Shown: positions 1 through 5,059, counted from the stretch's first letter. The stretch: DNA of 5,059 nucleotides from Candidatus Zixiibacteriota bacterium (GCA_003641405.1 QNAF01000209.1:1-5059); one strand, 5' to 3'. A program made the numbers and translations. The notes: generated from the letters alone by a model not told the origin.

Positions 1-584
1 GTTGACTGGCCGGTGCCGTAGCGATTGTCGAAAAAGTGCTTGGTTTTGGAATCGTTAACGGCAACCACGGGGAACAGCAGAGCGCCGTCGTCGGCCATGG
101 CTTTCAGCCGGATCACGCCGGTAGTCGTCTCTTCCGTGCCGGCCAACACGTTGTCGATCAGTTCCCGACGATCTTTGTGGAGAGTCGATACCAAATCGGC
201 GCCATCATCCATGGTGATGTGCGGTTTGACGTCGAGTGCCTGGTTGATATGCTTGTAGTAGGTTTTGTTGTCTTCACCGTGAACAGCGAAGACCGCTATC
301 CCGTACTCGGCCACCAGCGCTGCTGCGGACTCGTCCTGGGTAGAGAGCGGGTTGGACGCACACAACGTACAATTTGCCCCGCCGGCTTTGAGCGTACGCA
401 TCAGGTTAGCCGTCTCCGAGGTCACATGCAGACAAGCCGCGATATTGATCCCCTTGAGCGGCTTATCTTTGGTAAATCTCTCCCTGATCAGCCTAAGAAC
501 GGGCATTGAGCGTTCGGCCCATTCGACTTTCTTCTTACCTTCTTTGGCGAGCTTGATATTTCCGATGTGGTGTTTCTGTGCCAT
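1..584 (-). CDS. ahcY: S-adenosylhomocysteinase (adenosylhomocysteinase), N-terminal 194 residues, cut by window edge
   Basis: Cytosolic enzyme that reversibly hydrolyses S-adenosylhomocysteine to adenosine and homocysteine using bound NAD, relieving product inhibition of methyltransferases. The visible part is the substrate-binding half. It shows LHVTSETANL (residues 52-61; H53 matches human H55), SNPLSTQDESAAAL (77-90), DDGAD (126-130; D127 matches human D131), EETTTGV (151-157; E152 matches human E156) and NDSKTKHFFDNRYGTGQ (177-193), where K182, D186 and N187 match human K186, D190 and N191. Human C195 is replaced by T191, as in the archaeal-type subgroup as I know it. The NAD-binding Rossmann domain lies beyond the window, so the protein is partial at its C-terminus. 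The ATG at 584 is chosen because the N-terminus fits the family and an AGGA stands just upstream. It is the third gene of a probable operon, 6 nt after metK. Confidence 0.97.
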   Translation of the reverse strand, partial: MAQKHHIGNIKLAKEGKKKVEWAERSMPVLRLIRERFTKDKPLKGINIAACLHVTSETANLMRTLKAGGANCTLCASNPLSTQDESAAALVAEYGIAVFAVHGEDNKTYYKHINQALDVKPHITMDDGADLVSTLHKDRRELIDNVLAGTEETTTGVIRLKAMADDGALLFPVVAVNDSKTKHFFDNRYGTGQS

Positions 585-587
585 ATA

Positions 588-602
588 TTCCTACGCGTCC
601 TT
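588..602 (-). promoter_or_regulatory. ahcY ribosome binding site overlapping the metK stop codon
   Basis: AGGAA (588-592) uses two bases of the metK TAG stop (591-593) and leaves only 3-4 nt before the ahcY ATG. This spacing is short. A second AAGGA (598-602) lies inside the end of metK, 13 nt from the ATG, which is long. Neither is ideal alone, so ahcY translation probably depends on ribosomes finishing metK. The positions are read directly; the coupling is inferred. Confidence 0.5.
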
Positions 603-1751
603 GGCCAGTGTTTTGGCCATGTCTGTTTTTTCCCACGTGAACGATTTCTCGGTCCGCCCAAAATGGCCGTACGCAGCAGTCGCCCGGTAGATCGGTTTGA
701 GCAGGTCGAGCGTTTTGATGATGCCATGCGGTGTCAGGTCAAAGTGTTTACGGATCAGTTCGGTGATTCTACCTTCCGGTACTTTCTGTGAACGATCACA
801 GAATACCATGAGCGATACCGGCTCCGCTACACCGATAGCGTAAGCAAGTTGGATCGTGCATTTTTCCGCAAGACCCGATGCCACGACATTCTTGGCAACG
901 TAACGTGCCATGTATGAAGCCGAGCGATCAACCTTGGTCGGGTCCTTACCGGAGAACGCGCCGCCGCCGTGTGTGGCCATACCCCCATAGGTATCAACAA
1001 TGATCTTGCGACCGGTCATACCGGTGTCCGAAACCGGTCCACCGATCACGAATTTCCCGGTCGGGTTGACCAGGAATTTGGTCTTGCGGTCGATCATACG
1101 TTTGGGTACAACGGGTCGGACGACGGCATCGATTATCTCAGCAATAGCATTGCGTGTGATCTTCTTGCCCGTCCGGTTGAGTATCTCTTCCGTGTGTTGG
1201 GTCGATATGAGCACCGTGTCAATCCGGGCCGGTTTGCCACCCTTGTATTCCACCGTGACCTGTGACTTGCCGTCGGGACCAAGATAACCGAGGATTCCCT
1301 TCTTGCGTACGTGCGTCAGGCGTTTTGCAAGTTTATGGGCAAGCATGATCGGCATTGGCATCATCTCTCTGGTCTCACGGCAGGCATAGCCGGACATCAG
1401 ACCCTGGTCGCCGGCTCCACCTGTATCCACACCCTGTGCGATATCAGGTGACTGTGAGCCGATAGCGTTGAGTAGACCACACGTGGCGCCCGTGAAGCCG
1501 TAGGCGGGGTCAGTGTAGCCGACATCTTCCACGACTTCTCTCACGAGATTGTTGATATCAACATAGGCGGTAGTCGTGATCTCACCGCCGATAATGACAA
1601 GTCCGACAGTTACGAAAGTCTCGCAAGCGACACGCCCCTTAGGGTCCTGTCGCAGGATTTCGTCCAGCACACCGTCTGATATCTGGTCACAGAGTTTGTC
1701 CGGGTGTCCTTCCGTGACCGATTCCGATGTAAACAGGAAATCTCCGGCCAT
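591..1751 (-). CDS. metK: S-adenosylmethionine synthetase (methionine adenosyltransferase)
   Basis: Cytosolic enzyme that makes S-adenosylmethionine from methionine and ATP, releasing phosphate and pyrophosphate. At 386 residues it has normal bacterial length (E. coli about 384) and appears complete. Diagnostic motifs are TEGHPDK (13-19, with catalytic His16 and metal-binding Asp18), the hexapeptide GAGDQG (112-117) followed by LMSGYA, and the P-loop-like GGGAFSGKDPTKVDRS (262-277), then ARYVAKN (282-288). The C-terminus carries TAAYGHFGR (358-366), typical of the family. The ATG at 1751 is supported by AAGGAG at 1759-1764 with a 7-nt spacer. It lies 48 nt downstream of the nucleotidyltransferase and 6 nt upstream of ahcY, so metK and ahcY almost certainly share a transcript and form a methyl-cycle pair. 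No missing catalytic residue or frameshift was seen. Confidence 0.98.
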   Translation of the reverse strand: MAGDFLFTSESVTEGHPDKLCDQISDGVLDEILRQDPKGRVACETFVTVGLVIIGGEITTTAYVDINNLVREVVEDVGYTDPAYGFTGATCGLLNAIGSQSPDIAQGVDTGGAGDQGLMSGYACRETREMMPMPIMLAHKLAKRLTHVRKKGILGYLGPDGKSQVTVEYKGGKPARIDTVLISTQHTEEILNRTGKKITRNAIAEIIDAVVRPVVPKRMIDRKTKFLVNPTGKFVIGGPVSDTGMTGRKIIVDTYGGMATHGGGAFSGKDPTKVDRSASYMARYVAKNVVASGLAEKCTIQLAYAIGVAEPVSLMVFCDRSQKVPEGRITELIRKHFDLTPHGIIKTLDLLKPIYRATAAYGHFGRTEKSFTWEKTDMAKTLAKDA

Positions 1752-1758
1752 ATCTTAG

Positions 1759-1764
1759 CTCCTT
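1759..1764 (-). promoter_or_regulatory. metK Shine-Dalgarno
   Basis: AAGGAG sits 7 nt before the metK ATG, a near-ideal site. It fixes the start and suggests metK is translated independently of the upstream gene. The 48-nt gap (1752-1799) holds nothing else I can identify. Confidence 0.8.
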
Positions 1765-1799
1765 CTTTCACGAGTACCTGATCGCACCGCCCACAGTTC

Positions 1800-2774
1800 T
1801 CAGGCCGGGTTGACCTCTGAAGATTCACCGAGGTTGAGAACCTGGCTATTGCCCCTCAGTCGAACCTCATTTCCCAGCAGAGAATCCTCCAGAATCATAT
1901 TATCGACCGTTGTATTACATCCTATAATCGAGTTTCGGATAATGCTGTCTCGGACTGCAGAGCCTTCCGATATCGAGACGTTCGGCCCCAGGACGGAGTT
2001 AGCAACAGTGGCATTAGGATGAACATATACCGGTGGAATTACCGCTGAGTTCTGAAGCTTGGGGGACTGGTTGATTGATGCCACCAGGTGTTTGTTCGTT
2101 GACAGCATAGTCTCTTTTTTGCCGCAGTCGAACCATTCCTGGACCTCGTACGGAGAGAAAGAGGCACCCTGTTCGATCATCCCCTGGAGAGCGTCGGTGA
2201 ACTGAATTTCCCCGCGAGTAGTCTTGCCGGATTCAACATGCCCCCCCAGCGCTCTCTTCAGTGGTGCAATGTCGTTGAAATAGTATAGGCCGATAATAGC
2301 AAGGTTGCTTCTGGGCTTCTCAGGTTTCTCCTCAAGTTGTACCACGCGATCATTTTCGACGACCGCGACACCGAATCGTCGGGGGTCATCAACCTGTCTC
2401 AGACCCAGCACGTTTTCGCCGGCTTTGATAAACTTGTGTAAATCACATTCCACGATGGTGTCGCCCAGAAGAACGAGAAGGTCACCGTCGTTAATGTCAC
2501 GGATAGCCAGGTTGAGCGCGTAGCCGAGCCCATGCAGTTTCTCCTGAGTTACAAATGTCGATTTGAACGAGAAGTTGCGCCTGACGAAATCCTCGATCAT
2601 ATCACCACGAAAACCAATGATGAAAATGACTTCTTCTGGATCAAGTTTGACTATCGGGTCGAGCAGATGCGAAATAATCGGCTTCCCGGCAACGTGCAAA
2701 AGTGCTTTCGGCTGCGAGTGCGTGTGTGGCTTGAGCCGGGTACCTGCTCCCGCAACAGGAATGACTACTCTCAT
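1800..2774 (-). CDS. Sugar-1-phosphate nucleotidyltransferase with C-terminal left-handed beta-helix tail
   Basis: Predicted cytosolic enzyme that joins a hexose-1-phosphate to an NTP, giving a nucleotide sugar and pyrophosphate. The N-terminal 230 or so residues are a RmlA/GlmU-type nucleotidyltransferase domain. It has VAGAGTRLKP (7-16), QPKALL with Lys23, LLGDT (102-106) with probable metal ligand Asp105, PRRFGVAVV (131-139), EEKPEKPRSN (148-157), RGEIQFTDAL (187-196) and WFDCGKKE (214-221) with probable second metal ligand Asp216. Residues of about 243-312 carry hexapeptide-like I/V/L-xxxx repeats of a left-handed beta-helix (for example NSVLGPNVSI and NSIIGCNTTV), as in long RmlA-like and archaeal sugar-phosphate nucleotidyltransferases. 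The helix tail is short, so acyltransferase activity is doubtful and it may serve assembly. The sugar and nucleotide cannot be read from sequence. The start has AAAGGA 6 nt upstream. It heads the probable operon with metK and ahcY. Confidence 0.9.
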   Translation of the reverse strand: MRVVIPVAGAGTRLKPHTHSQPKALLHVAGKPIISHLLDPIVKLDPEEVIFIIGFRGDMIEDFVRRNFSFKSTFVTQEKLHGLGYALNLAIRDINDGDLLVLLGDTIVECDLHKFIKAGENVLGLRQVDDPRRFGVAVVENDRVVQLEEKPEKPRSNLAIIGLYYFNDIAPLKRALGGHVESGKTTRGEIQFTDALQGMIEQGASFSPYEVQEWFDCGKKETMLSTNKHLVASINQSPKLQNSAVIPPVYVHPNATVANSVLGPNVSISEGSAVRDSIIRNSIIGCNTTVDNMILEDSLLGNEVRLRGNSQVLNLGESSEVNPA

Positions 2775-2780
2775 GAACTA

Positions 2781-2786
2781 TCCTTT
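2781..2786 (-). promoter_or_regulatory. Shine-Dalgarno of the nucleotidyltransferase gene
   Basis: AAAGGA ends 6 nt before the ATG at 2774. It supports that start and the 324-residue length, because the glycine-rich nucleotide-binding motif begins only 7 residues into the protein. Confidence 0.75.
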
Positions 2787-2844
2787 CAAGACTATTGCGA
2801 ACCTAACCAATCAGTCATGCGAAGACAAGAGAAACCCACTCGAC

Positions 2845-2867
2845 GGAATCCGGCTATGCCAGATTCC
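2845..2867 (-). other. Leader hairpin upstream of the nucleotidyltransferase-metK-ahcY operon
   Basis: Read on the minus strand, GGAATCTGGC, loop ATA, GCCGGATTCC forms a 10-bp stem with one U-G wobble and a 3-nt loop. On the plus strand the wobble becomes a C-A mismatch, so the fold favours the operon's own mRNA. It ends 70 nt before the ATG and would be inside the 5' UTR if either candidate promoter is right. No U-run follows directly, so it is not an obvious terminator. Its role is unknown; it could be an mRNA stabiliser or a protein site. Confidence 0.45.
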
Positions 2868-2886
2868 TCTGGACTTGTCGATAAAC

Positions 2887-2895
2887 CCTATAGCA
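2887..2895 (-). promoter_or_regulatory. Possible extended -10 promoter element, proximal
   Basis: Minus-strand TGC followed by TATAGG fits an extended -10 (TGn plus a 4/6 match to TATAAT). No good -35 is seen at 16-18 nt; that position falls inside the palindrome. If used, transcription would start near 2880 and give a leader of about 105 nt that includes the 2845-2867 hairpin. This is a weak match only. Confidence 0.22.
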
Positions 2896-2900
2896 GTGTT

Positions 2901-2948
2901 GTGTCGGGTCCTGATTTCCCGCCCAGGCGGGAGATTGTGACCCGACAC
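2901..2948. repeat. 48-nt near-continuous palindrome, REP-like element
   Basis: The outer arms GTGTCGGGTC (2901-2910) and GACCCGACAC (2939-2948) are perfect 10-bp complements. The inner arms TCCCGCC (2917-2923) and GGCGGGA (2926-2932) are also perfect. Between them, plus-strand RNA can pair at 2912-2916 with 2933-2937 (two Watson-Crick and three G-U pairs), leaving one C-U mismatch (2911/2938). The whole element folds as one long hairpin. On the minus strand the three wobbles become A-C mismatches. No U-tract of terminator quality follows on either side. The size and nested form suggest a dispersed REP- or MITE-like repeat, but no second copy lies in this window. Confidence 0.6.
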
Positions 2949-2960
2949 GTAGTATCATGT

Positions 2961-2969
2961 CATATAACA
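2961..2969 (-). promoter_or_regulatory. Possible extended -10 promoter element, distal
   Basis: Minus-strand TGT followed by TATATG resembles an extended -10 (TGn plus a 4/6 match). No convincing -35 is seen. A start near 2954 would put the 48-nt palindrome at the very 5' end of a leader of about 180 nt. Confidence is low, and it is an alternative to the proximal candidate. Confidence 0.2.
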
Positions 2970-2970
2970 G

Positions 2971-3016
2971 AGTCAGGTCTCACAAACCTGCCATCGCAGA
3001 TTTGAAGGATCTGACT
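2971..3016. other. Mutually exclusive stem-loops, attenuator-like geometry
   Basis: A long-range stem pairs AGTCAGGTC (2971-2979) with GATCTGACT (3008-3016), with one G-T wobble. Two short hairpins compete for the same bases: CAGGT (2974-2978) with ACCTG (2986-2990), and CAGAT (2997-3001) with ATCTG (3009-3013). Switching geometry like this occurs in attenuators. Here, however, the stems are short, no terminator follows, and the region may lie upstream of transcription start. Pairing is read directly; function is unknown. Confidence 0.3.
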
Positions 3017-3043
3017 TAACTCAGGGAGAAAACTCTTTCAACA

Positions 3044-3061
3044 AGCCCCTCTGGGTGGGCT
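3044..3061. other. Short stem-loop next to a GCTTGTTGAAAGAGTTTT stretch
   Basis: AGCCC (3044-3048) pairs with GGGCT (3057-3061) around an 8-nt loop. Read on the minus strand, the stem leads into TTGTTGAAAGAGTTTTC, which is T-rich but broken by purines. It could be a weak second terminator behind the main one or a remnant of an element end. Neither is demonstrated. Confidence 0.25.
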
Positions 3062-3088
3062 ACCACTCTCGCGCATTACGTCAATATT

Positions 3089-3114
3089 GAAAGCGCCCCG
3101 GATGGGGCGCTTTC
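3089..3114 (-). terminator. Intrinsic terminator of the purA-fkbp transcript, possibly bidirectional
   Basis: GAAAGCGCCCC (3089-3099) and GGGGCGCTTTC (3104-3114) are perfect 11-bp complements around a 4-nt loop, giving a very stable GC-rich stem with A/T-rich base. It begins 60 nt after the fkbp stop. In the minus direction the stem ends in CTTTC and is followed by AATATT, so the U-tract is weak. In the plus direction it is followed by a T-rich run ending CTTTT. It is most simply the terminator of the upstream operon and may also stop antisense transcription. Confidence 0.75.
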
Positions 3115-3117
3115 TGC

Positions 3118-3174
3118 TGTCTTTTGTCTGATTCGGCTGAAACCGCTTCCCAGCCGGTTGGATTGAAGACAGAC
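3118..3174 (-). other. Nested stems in the fkbp 3' UTR
   Basis: Immediately after the fkbp stop, minus-strand CTGTCTT (3166-3172) can pair with AAGACAG (3118-3124). Inside it, CGGCTG (3151-3156) pairs with CAGCCG (3134-3139). The structure abuts the main terminator stem and may protect the mRNA 3' end. This is a modest observation based on base pairing alone. Confidence 0.35.
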
Positions 3175-3765
3175 CTACATAGCCTTGAGAAAATCTATCT
3201 CAAAAATCAGGTTGGTCTTACCGGGAATAGCACCCCCGGCACCTCTCTCACCGTAACCGAGCTTCCACGGCACTAAGAGACGGCGCGTGCCGCCCTCTTT
3301 CATGCCTATCATGCCTTCGCTCCAACCCAGGATTAACCTGACTCCAATCTGACATTTGAACGAACCAGGGCGGTCATGAGAACTGTCTATTTTATCGCCT
3401 TTGACCAGACCGGTGCTGTCGGCTAGCCAGAGTGTGTAGTGACAATCAACATTCATCTTGTCTATGGCTTCTTTGCCTTCGCCTACGACAAGATCCTGGT
3501 AGCGAAGTCCTGATTCGGTTGCAATGATTGCCGGCTCTTCCACTTCCTTGTCCTCCTTCGCCTCAGTTGCGGCTTCTTCGATCTTAGCTTCTTTCTCTGC
3601 CACCTTAGCCTCAGTGGCCTCCTTAACCTTGTCTGCCTTCTTCTCCACCTTGGCCTCGGTAGCAGCTTCTTCAGTTTTAGCCTTCTCAGCCTCTGCAAAA
3701 CCACTGGTGATCAGCATTGCCGCGAGGAATGCCACGGACATAATCAGCAATGTCAGCTTCTTCAT
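3175..3765 (-). CDS. Secreted FKBP-type peptidyl-prolyl cis-trans isomerase with Lys/Glu/Ala-rich linker
   Basis: Predicted periplasmic foldase that catalyses cis-trans isomerisation of Xaa-Pro bonds. The 196-residue protein has a signal peptide (1-24; MKK start, hydrophobic core, probable cleavage after SGFA, no lipobox Cys). A charged, helix-prone linker (about 25-78) follows, then an FKBP domain (about 84-196). By alignment with FKBP12, the pocket residues Y26, D37, R42, F46, I56, W59, Y82 and F99 correspond to Y110, D127, R132, F136, I145, W148, Y171 and F188. F36 is I126 and V55 is L144, so the pocket is largely intact and activity is likely. The loop before IDSS is 6 residues longer than in FKBP12. 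Two cysteines (C108, C138) are the only ones in the domain. The start has AAGGAG with a 10-nt spacer. It lies 48 nt after purA, probably on the same transcript. It is not a close FkpA or SlyD match. Confidence 0.93.
   Translation of the reverse strand: MKKLTLLIMSVAFLAAMLITSGFAEAEKAKTEEAATEAKVEKKADKVKEATEAKVAEKEAKIEEAATEAKEDKEVEEPAIIATESGLRYQDLVVGEGKEAIDKMNVDCHYTLWLADSTGLVKGDKIDSSHDRPGSFKCQIGVRLILGWSEGMIGMKEGGTRRLLVPWKLGYGERGAGGAIPGKTNLIFEIDFLKAM
3532..3693 (-). repeat. Region encoding degenerate A-T-E-A-K repeats in the FKBP linker
   Basis: The linker repeats EEAATEAK (residues 32-39 and 63-70) and a shorter KEATEAK (48-54), separated by VEKKADKV- and VAEKEAKI-like segments. Codons differ between copies, so the repeat is kept at protein level rather than being a fresh DNA duplication. 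Composition is almost entirely Lys, Glu and Ala with few Val/Ile, which favours an extended charged helix more than a stable coiled coil. It resembles TolA- or LEA-like spacers in composition only. Confidence 0.6.
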
Positions 3766-3775
3766 AATTCTTTCT

Positions 3776-3781
3776 CTCCTT
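3776..3781 (-). promoter_or_regulatory. Shine-Dalgarno of the FKBP gene
   Basis: AAGGAG lies 10 nt before the ATG at 3765, slightly far but usable. The rest of the 48-nt purA-fkbp gap (3766-3813) holds no terminator-like stem, which agrees with co-transcription. Confidence 0.6.
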
Positions 3782-3813
3782 CTCTGCGCTTGTTACTGAC
3801 AGTTATTGTTCAT

Positions 3814-5059
3814 TTATACAAGAATTGTCTGTTCACGTTTCGCGCCGGTGGAAACCAGTTTGATACGTACATTCAGGTCGTTGGCGATAAAACCCAGGTA
3901 GTCGCGGGCGTTTGCCGGCAGGTCATCAAACAATGTCAGCCCGGTGGTGTCGGTTTTCCAGCCGGGGAAGGTTTCATAGACGGGTTTGACGTGGGCAAGT
4001 TCGGCAAGGTCAAGAGGCACCTGATCCATCAGTTTGCCGTTCAGTTCATAGCGAGTACATATCTTGATTTCATCGAACTCGTCGAGAACGTCCAGTTTCG
4101 TAACGGCAATCGAGTCCACGCCATTTACCCTGGCGGCATGGCGCAGGCTTACCAGGTCCAGCCACCCGCACCGCCGCGGTCGAGCCGTCGTAGCGCCGTA
4201 CTCATCGCCCAGTTCGCGGATTTTCTCGCCAACATCATCGACAAGTTCGGTGGGGAACGGCCCGGCACCTACCCTGGTGGTATATGCCTTGATGATGCCG
4301 ACAACCTCGTCGATCATCTTTGGTCCGACCCCCAGGCCGGTCAGGATGCCACCGGTAGTCGTGTTTGAGGAAGTTGCGAACGGGTAGGTTCCAAGATCGA
4401 CATCGAGCATTGTCCCCTGGGCTCCTTCGAAAAGGATGGACTTGCCCTCTTTGTATGCCTGGTGGAGATGATAAGAGACATCCACCACCATCGGTCGAAA
4501 GAGATCGGTTAGAGCCAGAAGGCGCTTGTACGTGGCGTCGAGATCGGCCCGCTCATCGGTGGAGCCGTCAAGATAATGCGCTTTGACAGTGCGCTGATAC
4601 TCGAGACGCCTTTTCAGTCGCTCCGGAGCAAACAGGTCCACAATCCGAATGCCGTGACGCGCTACCTTATCGACATAGGTGGGCCCGATCCCGCGCATAG
4701 TAGTACCGATAGATGATGTCCCCCGCGCCCTCTCCTGAACGGATTCCGCAAGTTTGTGATAGGGCAGCACAAGGTTGGTAGCCGGTGAAATAAACAGCCT
4801 TCCCTCGTAGTCAATCCCCTTATCCTTCAGGAATTGCAGTTCTTCCACAAAGCCGAACGGGTCCATGACAACACCGTTTCCAATGTAACAGCGCTTACCC
4901 GGCTGGAGGATTCCTGACGGAATCAGGTGCAGGACGTACTTGCGGTCACCAATGACGATCGTATGCCCGGCGTTGGCTCCGCCCTGAAAGCGGGCGACAA
5001 TGTCGGCATCCGCCGCCAGCAGGTCGACAATCTTGCCTTTGCCTTCGTCGCCCCATTGA
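3814..5059 (-). CDS. purA: Adenylosuccinate synthetase, lacking about 10 N-terminal residues at the window edge
   Basis: Cytosolic purine enzyme that joins IMP and aspartate using GTP to form adenylosuccinate, the first committed step to AMP. The window holds 414 residues, starting at the Gln of QWGDEGKGK (equivalent to E. coli Gln10), so the true start lies just beyond 5059. An internal ATG at 4866 is not the start, because family sequence continues for 64 codons upstream. Seen in order are the GTP-binding GDEGKGK with its catalytic Asp, GGANAGHT with the catalytic His, IGNGVV, IGTTMRGIGPTYVDK, GAQGTMLDVDLGTYPF, SSNTTTGG, VGAGPFPTEL, ARPRRCGWLD, TKLDVLD and a C-terminal REQTI. The usual TGRPRR appears as TARPRR, a mild substitution. 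The total of about 424 residues is normal. It is followed by the fkbp gene after 48 nt. Confidence 0.97.
   Translation of the reverse strand, partial: QWGDEGKGKIVDLLAADADIVARFQGGANAGHTIVIGDRKYVLHLIPSGILQPGKRCYIGNGVVMDPFGFVEELQFLKDKGIDYEGRLFISPATNLVLPYHKLAESVQERARGTSSIGTTMRGIGPTYVDKVARHGIRIVDLFAPERLKRRLEYQRTVKAHYLDGSTDERADLDATYKRLLALTDLFRPMVVDVSYHLHQAYKEGKSILFEGAQGTMLDVDLGTYPFATSSNTTTGGILTGLGVGPKMIDEVVGIIKAYTTRVGAGPFPTELVDDVGEKIRELGDEYGATTARPRRCGWLDLVSLRHAARVNGVDSIAVTKLDVLDEFDEIKICTRYELNGKLMDQVPLDLAELAHVKPVYETFPGWKTDTTGLTLFDDLPANARDYLGFIANDLNVRIKLVSTGAKREQTILV

Larger units (their letters stand above)
2775..3174. other. Structured intergenic region of about 400 nt between two same-strand operons
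   Basis: This stretch separates the fkbp stop from the nucleotidyltransferase start. In transcription order it contains a fkbp 3' UTR structure (3118-3174), a GC-rich terminator (3089-3114), a small stem (3044-3061), two competing stem sets (2971-3016), a 48-nt palindrome (2901-2948) and a leader hairpin (2845-2867). Weak promoter-like sequences lie between. Plus-strand open frames crossing it run antisense into the nucleotidyltransferase gene and resemble no protein I know. I found no tRNA signature, and no SAM-I or SAH riboswitch core that I could recognise. Confidence 0.7.

Noticed and set aside
36..509. 157-codon open frame on the plus strand
   Set aside because: It lies wholly antisense to ahcY, whose catalytic motifs are unmistakable, and its translation has no recognisable domain.
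1752..1799. Separate metK promoter or terminator in the 48-nt gap
   Set aside because: Only a Shine-Dalgarno is visible, with no stem-loop and no paired -35/-10 elements.
2901..2948. The palindrome as an intrinsic terminator
   Set aside because: No U-tract follows on either strand, and a stronger terminator already lies upstream at 3089-3114.
2532..3005. 157- and 125-codon plus-strand frames spanning the intergenic region
   Set aside because: They start inside the nucleotidyltransferase gene in antisense and cross the palindrome. Composition is not protein-like and I see no ribosome site.
2775..3174. SAM or SAH riboswitch controlling metK-ahcY
   Set aside because: I could not find the conserved cores of SAM-I, SAM-II or SAH riboswitches on the minus strand, and the first gene is a sugar nucleotidyltransferase. 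A covariance-model search would be decisive.
3483..3704. 73-codon Arg-rich minus-strand frame
   Set aside because: It is an out-of-frame reading of the FKBP Lys/Glu/Ala repeat, and its Arg/Leu bias comes from shifting AAG/GAG-type codons.
3790..4368. 192-codon plus-strand frame
   Set aside because: It is antisense to conserved purA sequence. The long open frame follows from purA codon usage.
4864..4866. ATG at 4866 as the purA start
   Set aside because: The 64 upstream codons to the window edge encode the essential GDEGKGK and NAGHT motifs, so this Met is internal.
1..5059. CRISPR array, toxin-antitoxin, phage or defence genes
   Set aside because: No regularly spaced direct repeats and no such protein families are present. 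All five genes are core metabolism or protein folding.

Overview
This window looks like an ordinary housekeeping stretch of a bacterial chromosome. Five protein-coding genes all lie on the minus strand, so transcription runs from high to low coordinates. Base composition is near 50% GC by eye. A signal-peptide-bearing FKBP prolyl isomerase suggests a diderm (Gram-negative type) organism. The AhcY N-terminus has the NPLSTQD form common in archaea and many deep bacterial lineages. I cannot name the taxon; an uncultured FCB-group, Zixibacteria-like or deltaproteobacterial-type genome is a guess.

In transcription order, the right half (5059 to 3175) holds purA (adenylosuccinate synthetase, missing about 10 N-terminal residues at the window edge). 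After a 48-nt gap comes a secreted FKBP-type peptidyl-prolyl isomerase with a long Lys/Glu/Ala-rich linker. These two probably form one transcript, closed by a strong GC-rich stem-loop at 3089-3114.

A non-coding stretch of about 400 nt (2775-3174) follows and is the most structured part of the window. It holds the terminator, a pair of mutually exclusive stems (2971-3016), a nearly continuous 48-nt palindrome (2901-2948), a 10-bp leader hairpin (2845-2867) and weak promoter-like sequences for the next operon. I found no convincing tRNA, small ORF or known riboswitch in it.

The left half (2774 to 1) is a second probable operon: a sugar-phosphate nucleotidyltransferase with a C-terminal left-handed beta-helix tail, then metK (S-adenosylmethionine synthetase), then ahcY (S-adenosylhomocysteinase, cut by the window start after 194 residues). 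MetK makes the methyl donor SAM and AhcY removes its product inhibitor SAH, so the pair is a compact activated-methyl-cycle unit. Their 6-nt spacing, with the ahcY Shine-Dalgarno overlapping the metK stop, suggests coupled translation. purA is linked only loosely, through adenosine and AMP metabolism.

I see no evidence for a new multi-gene system. The items most worth a second look are the 48-nt palindrome, which folds better as plus-strand RNA although every gene here is on the minus strand, and the sugar nucleotidyltransferase at the head of a SAM-cycle operon.
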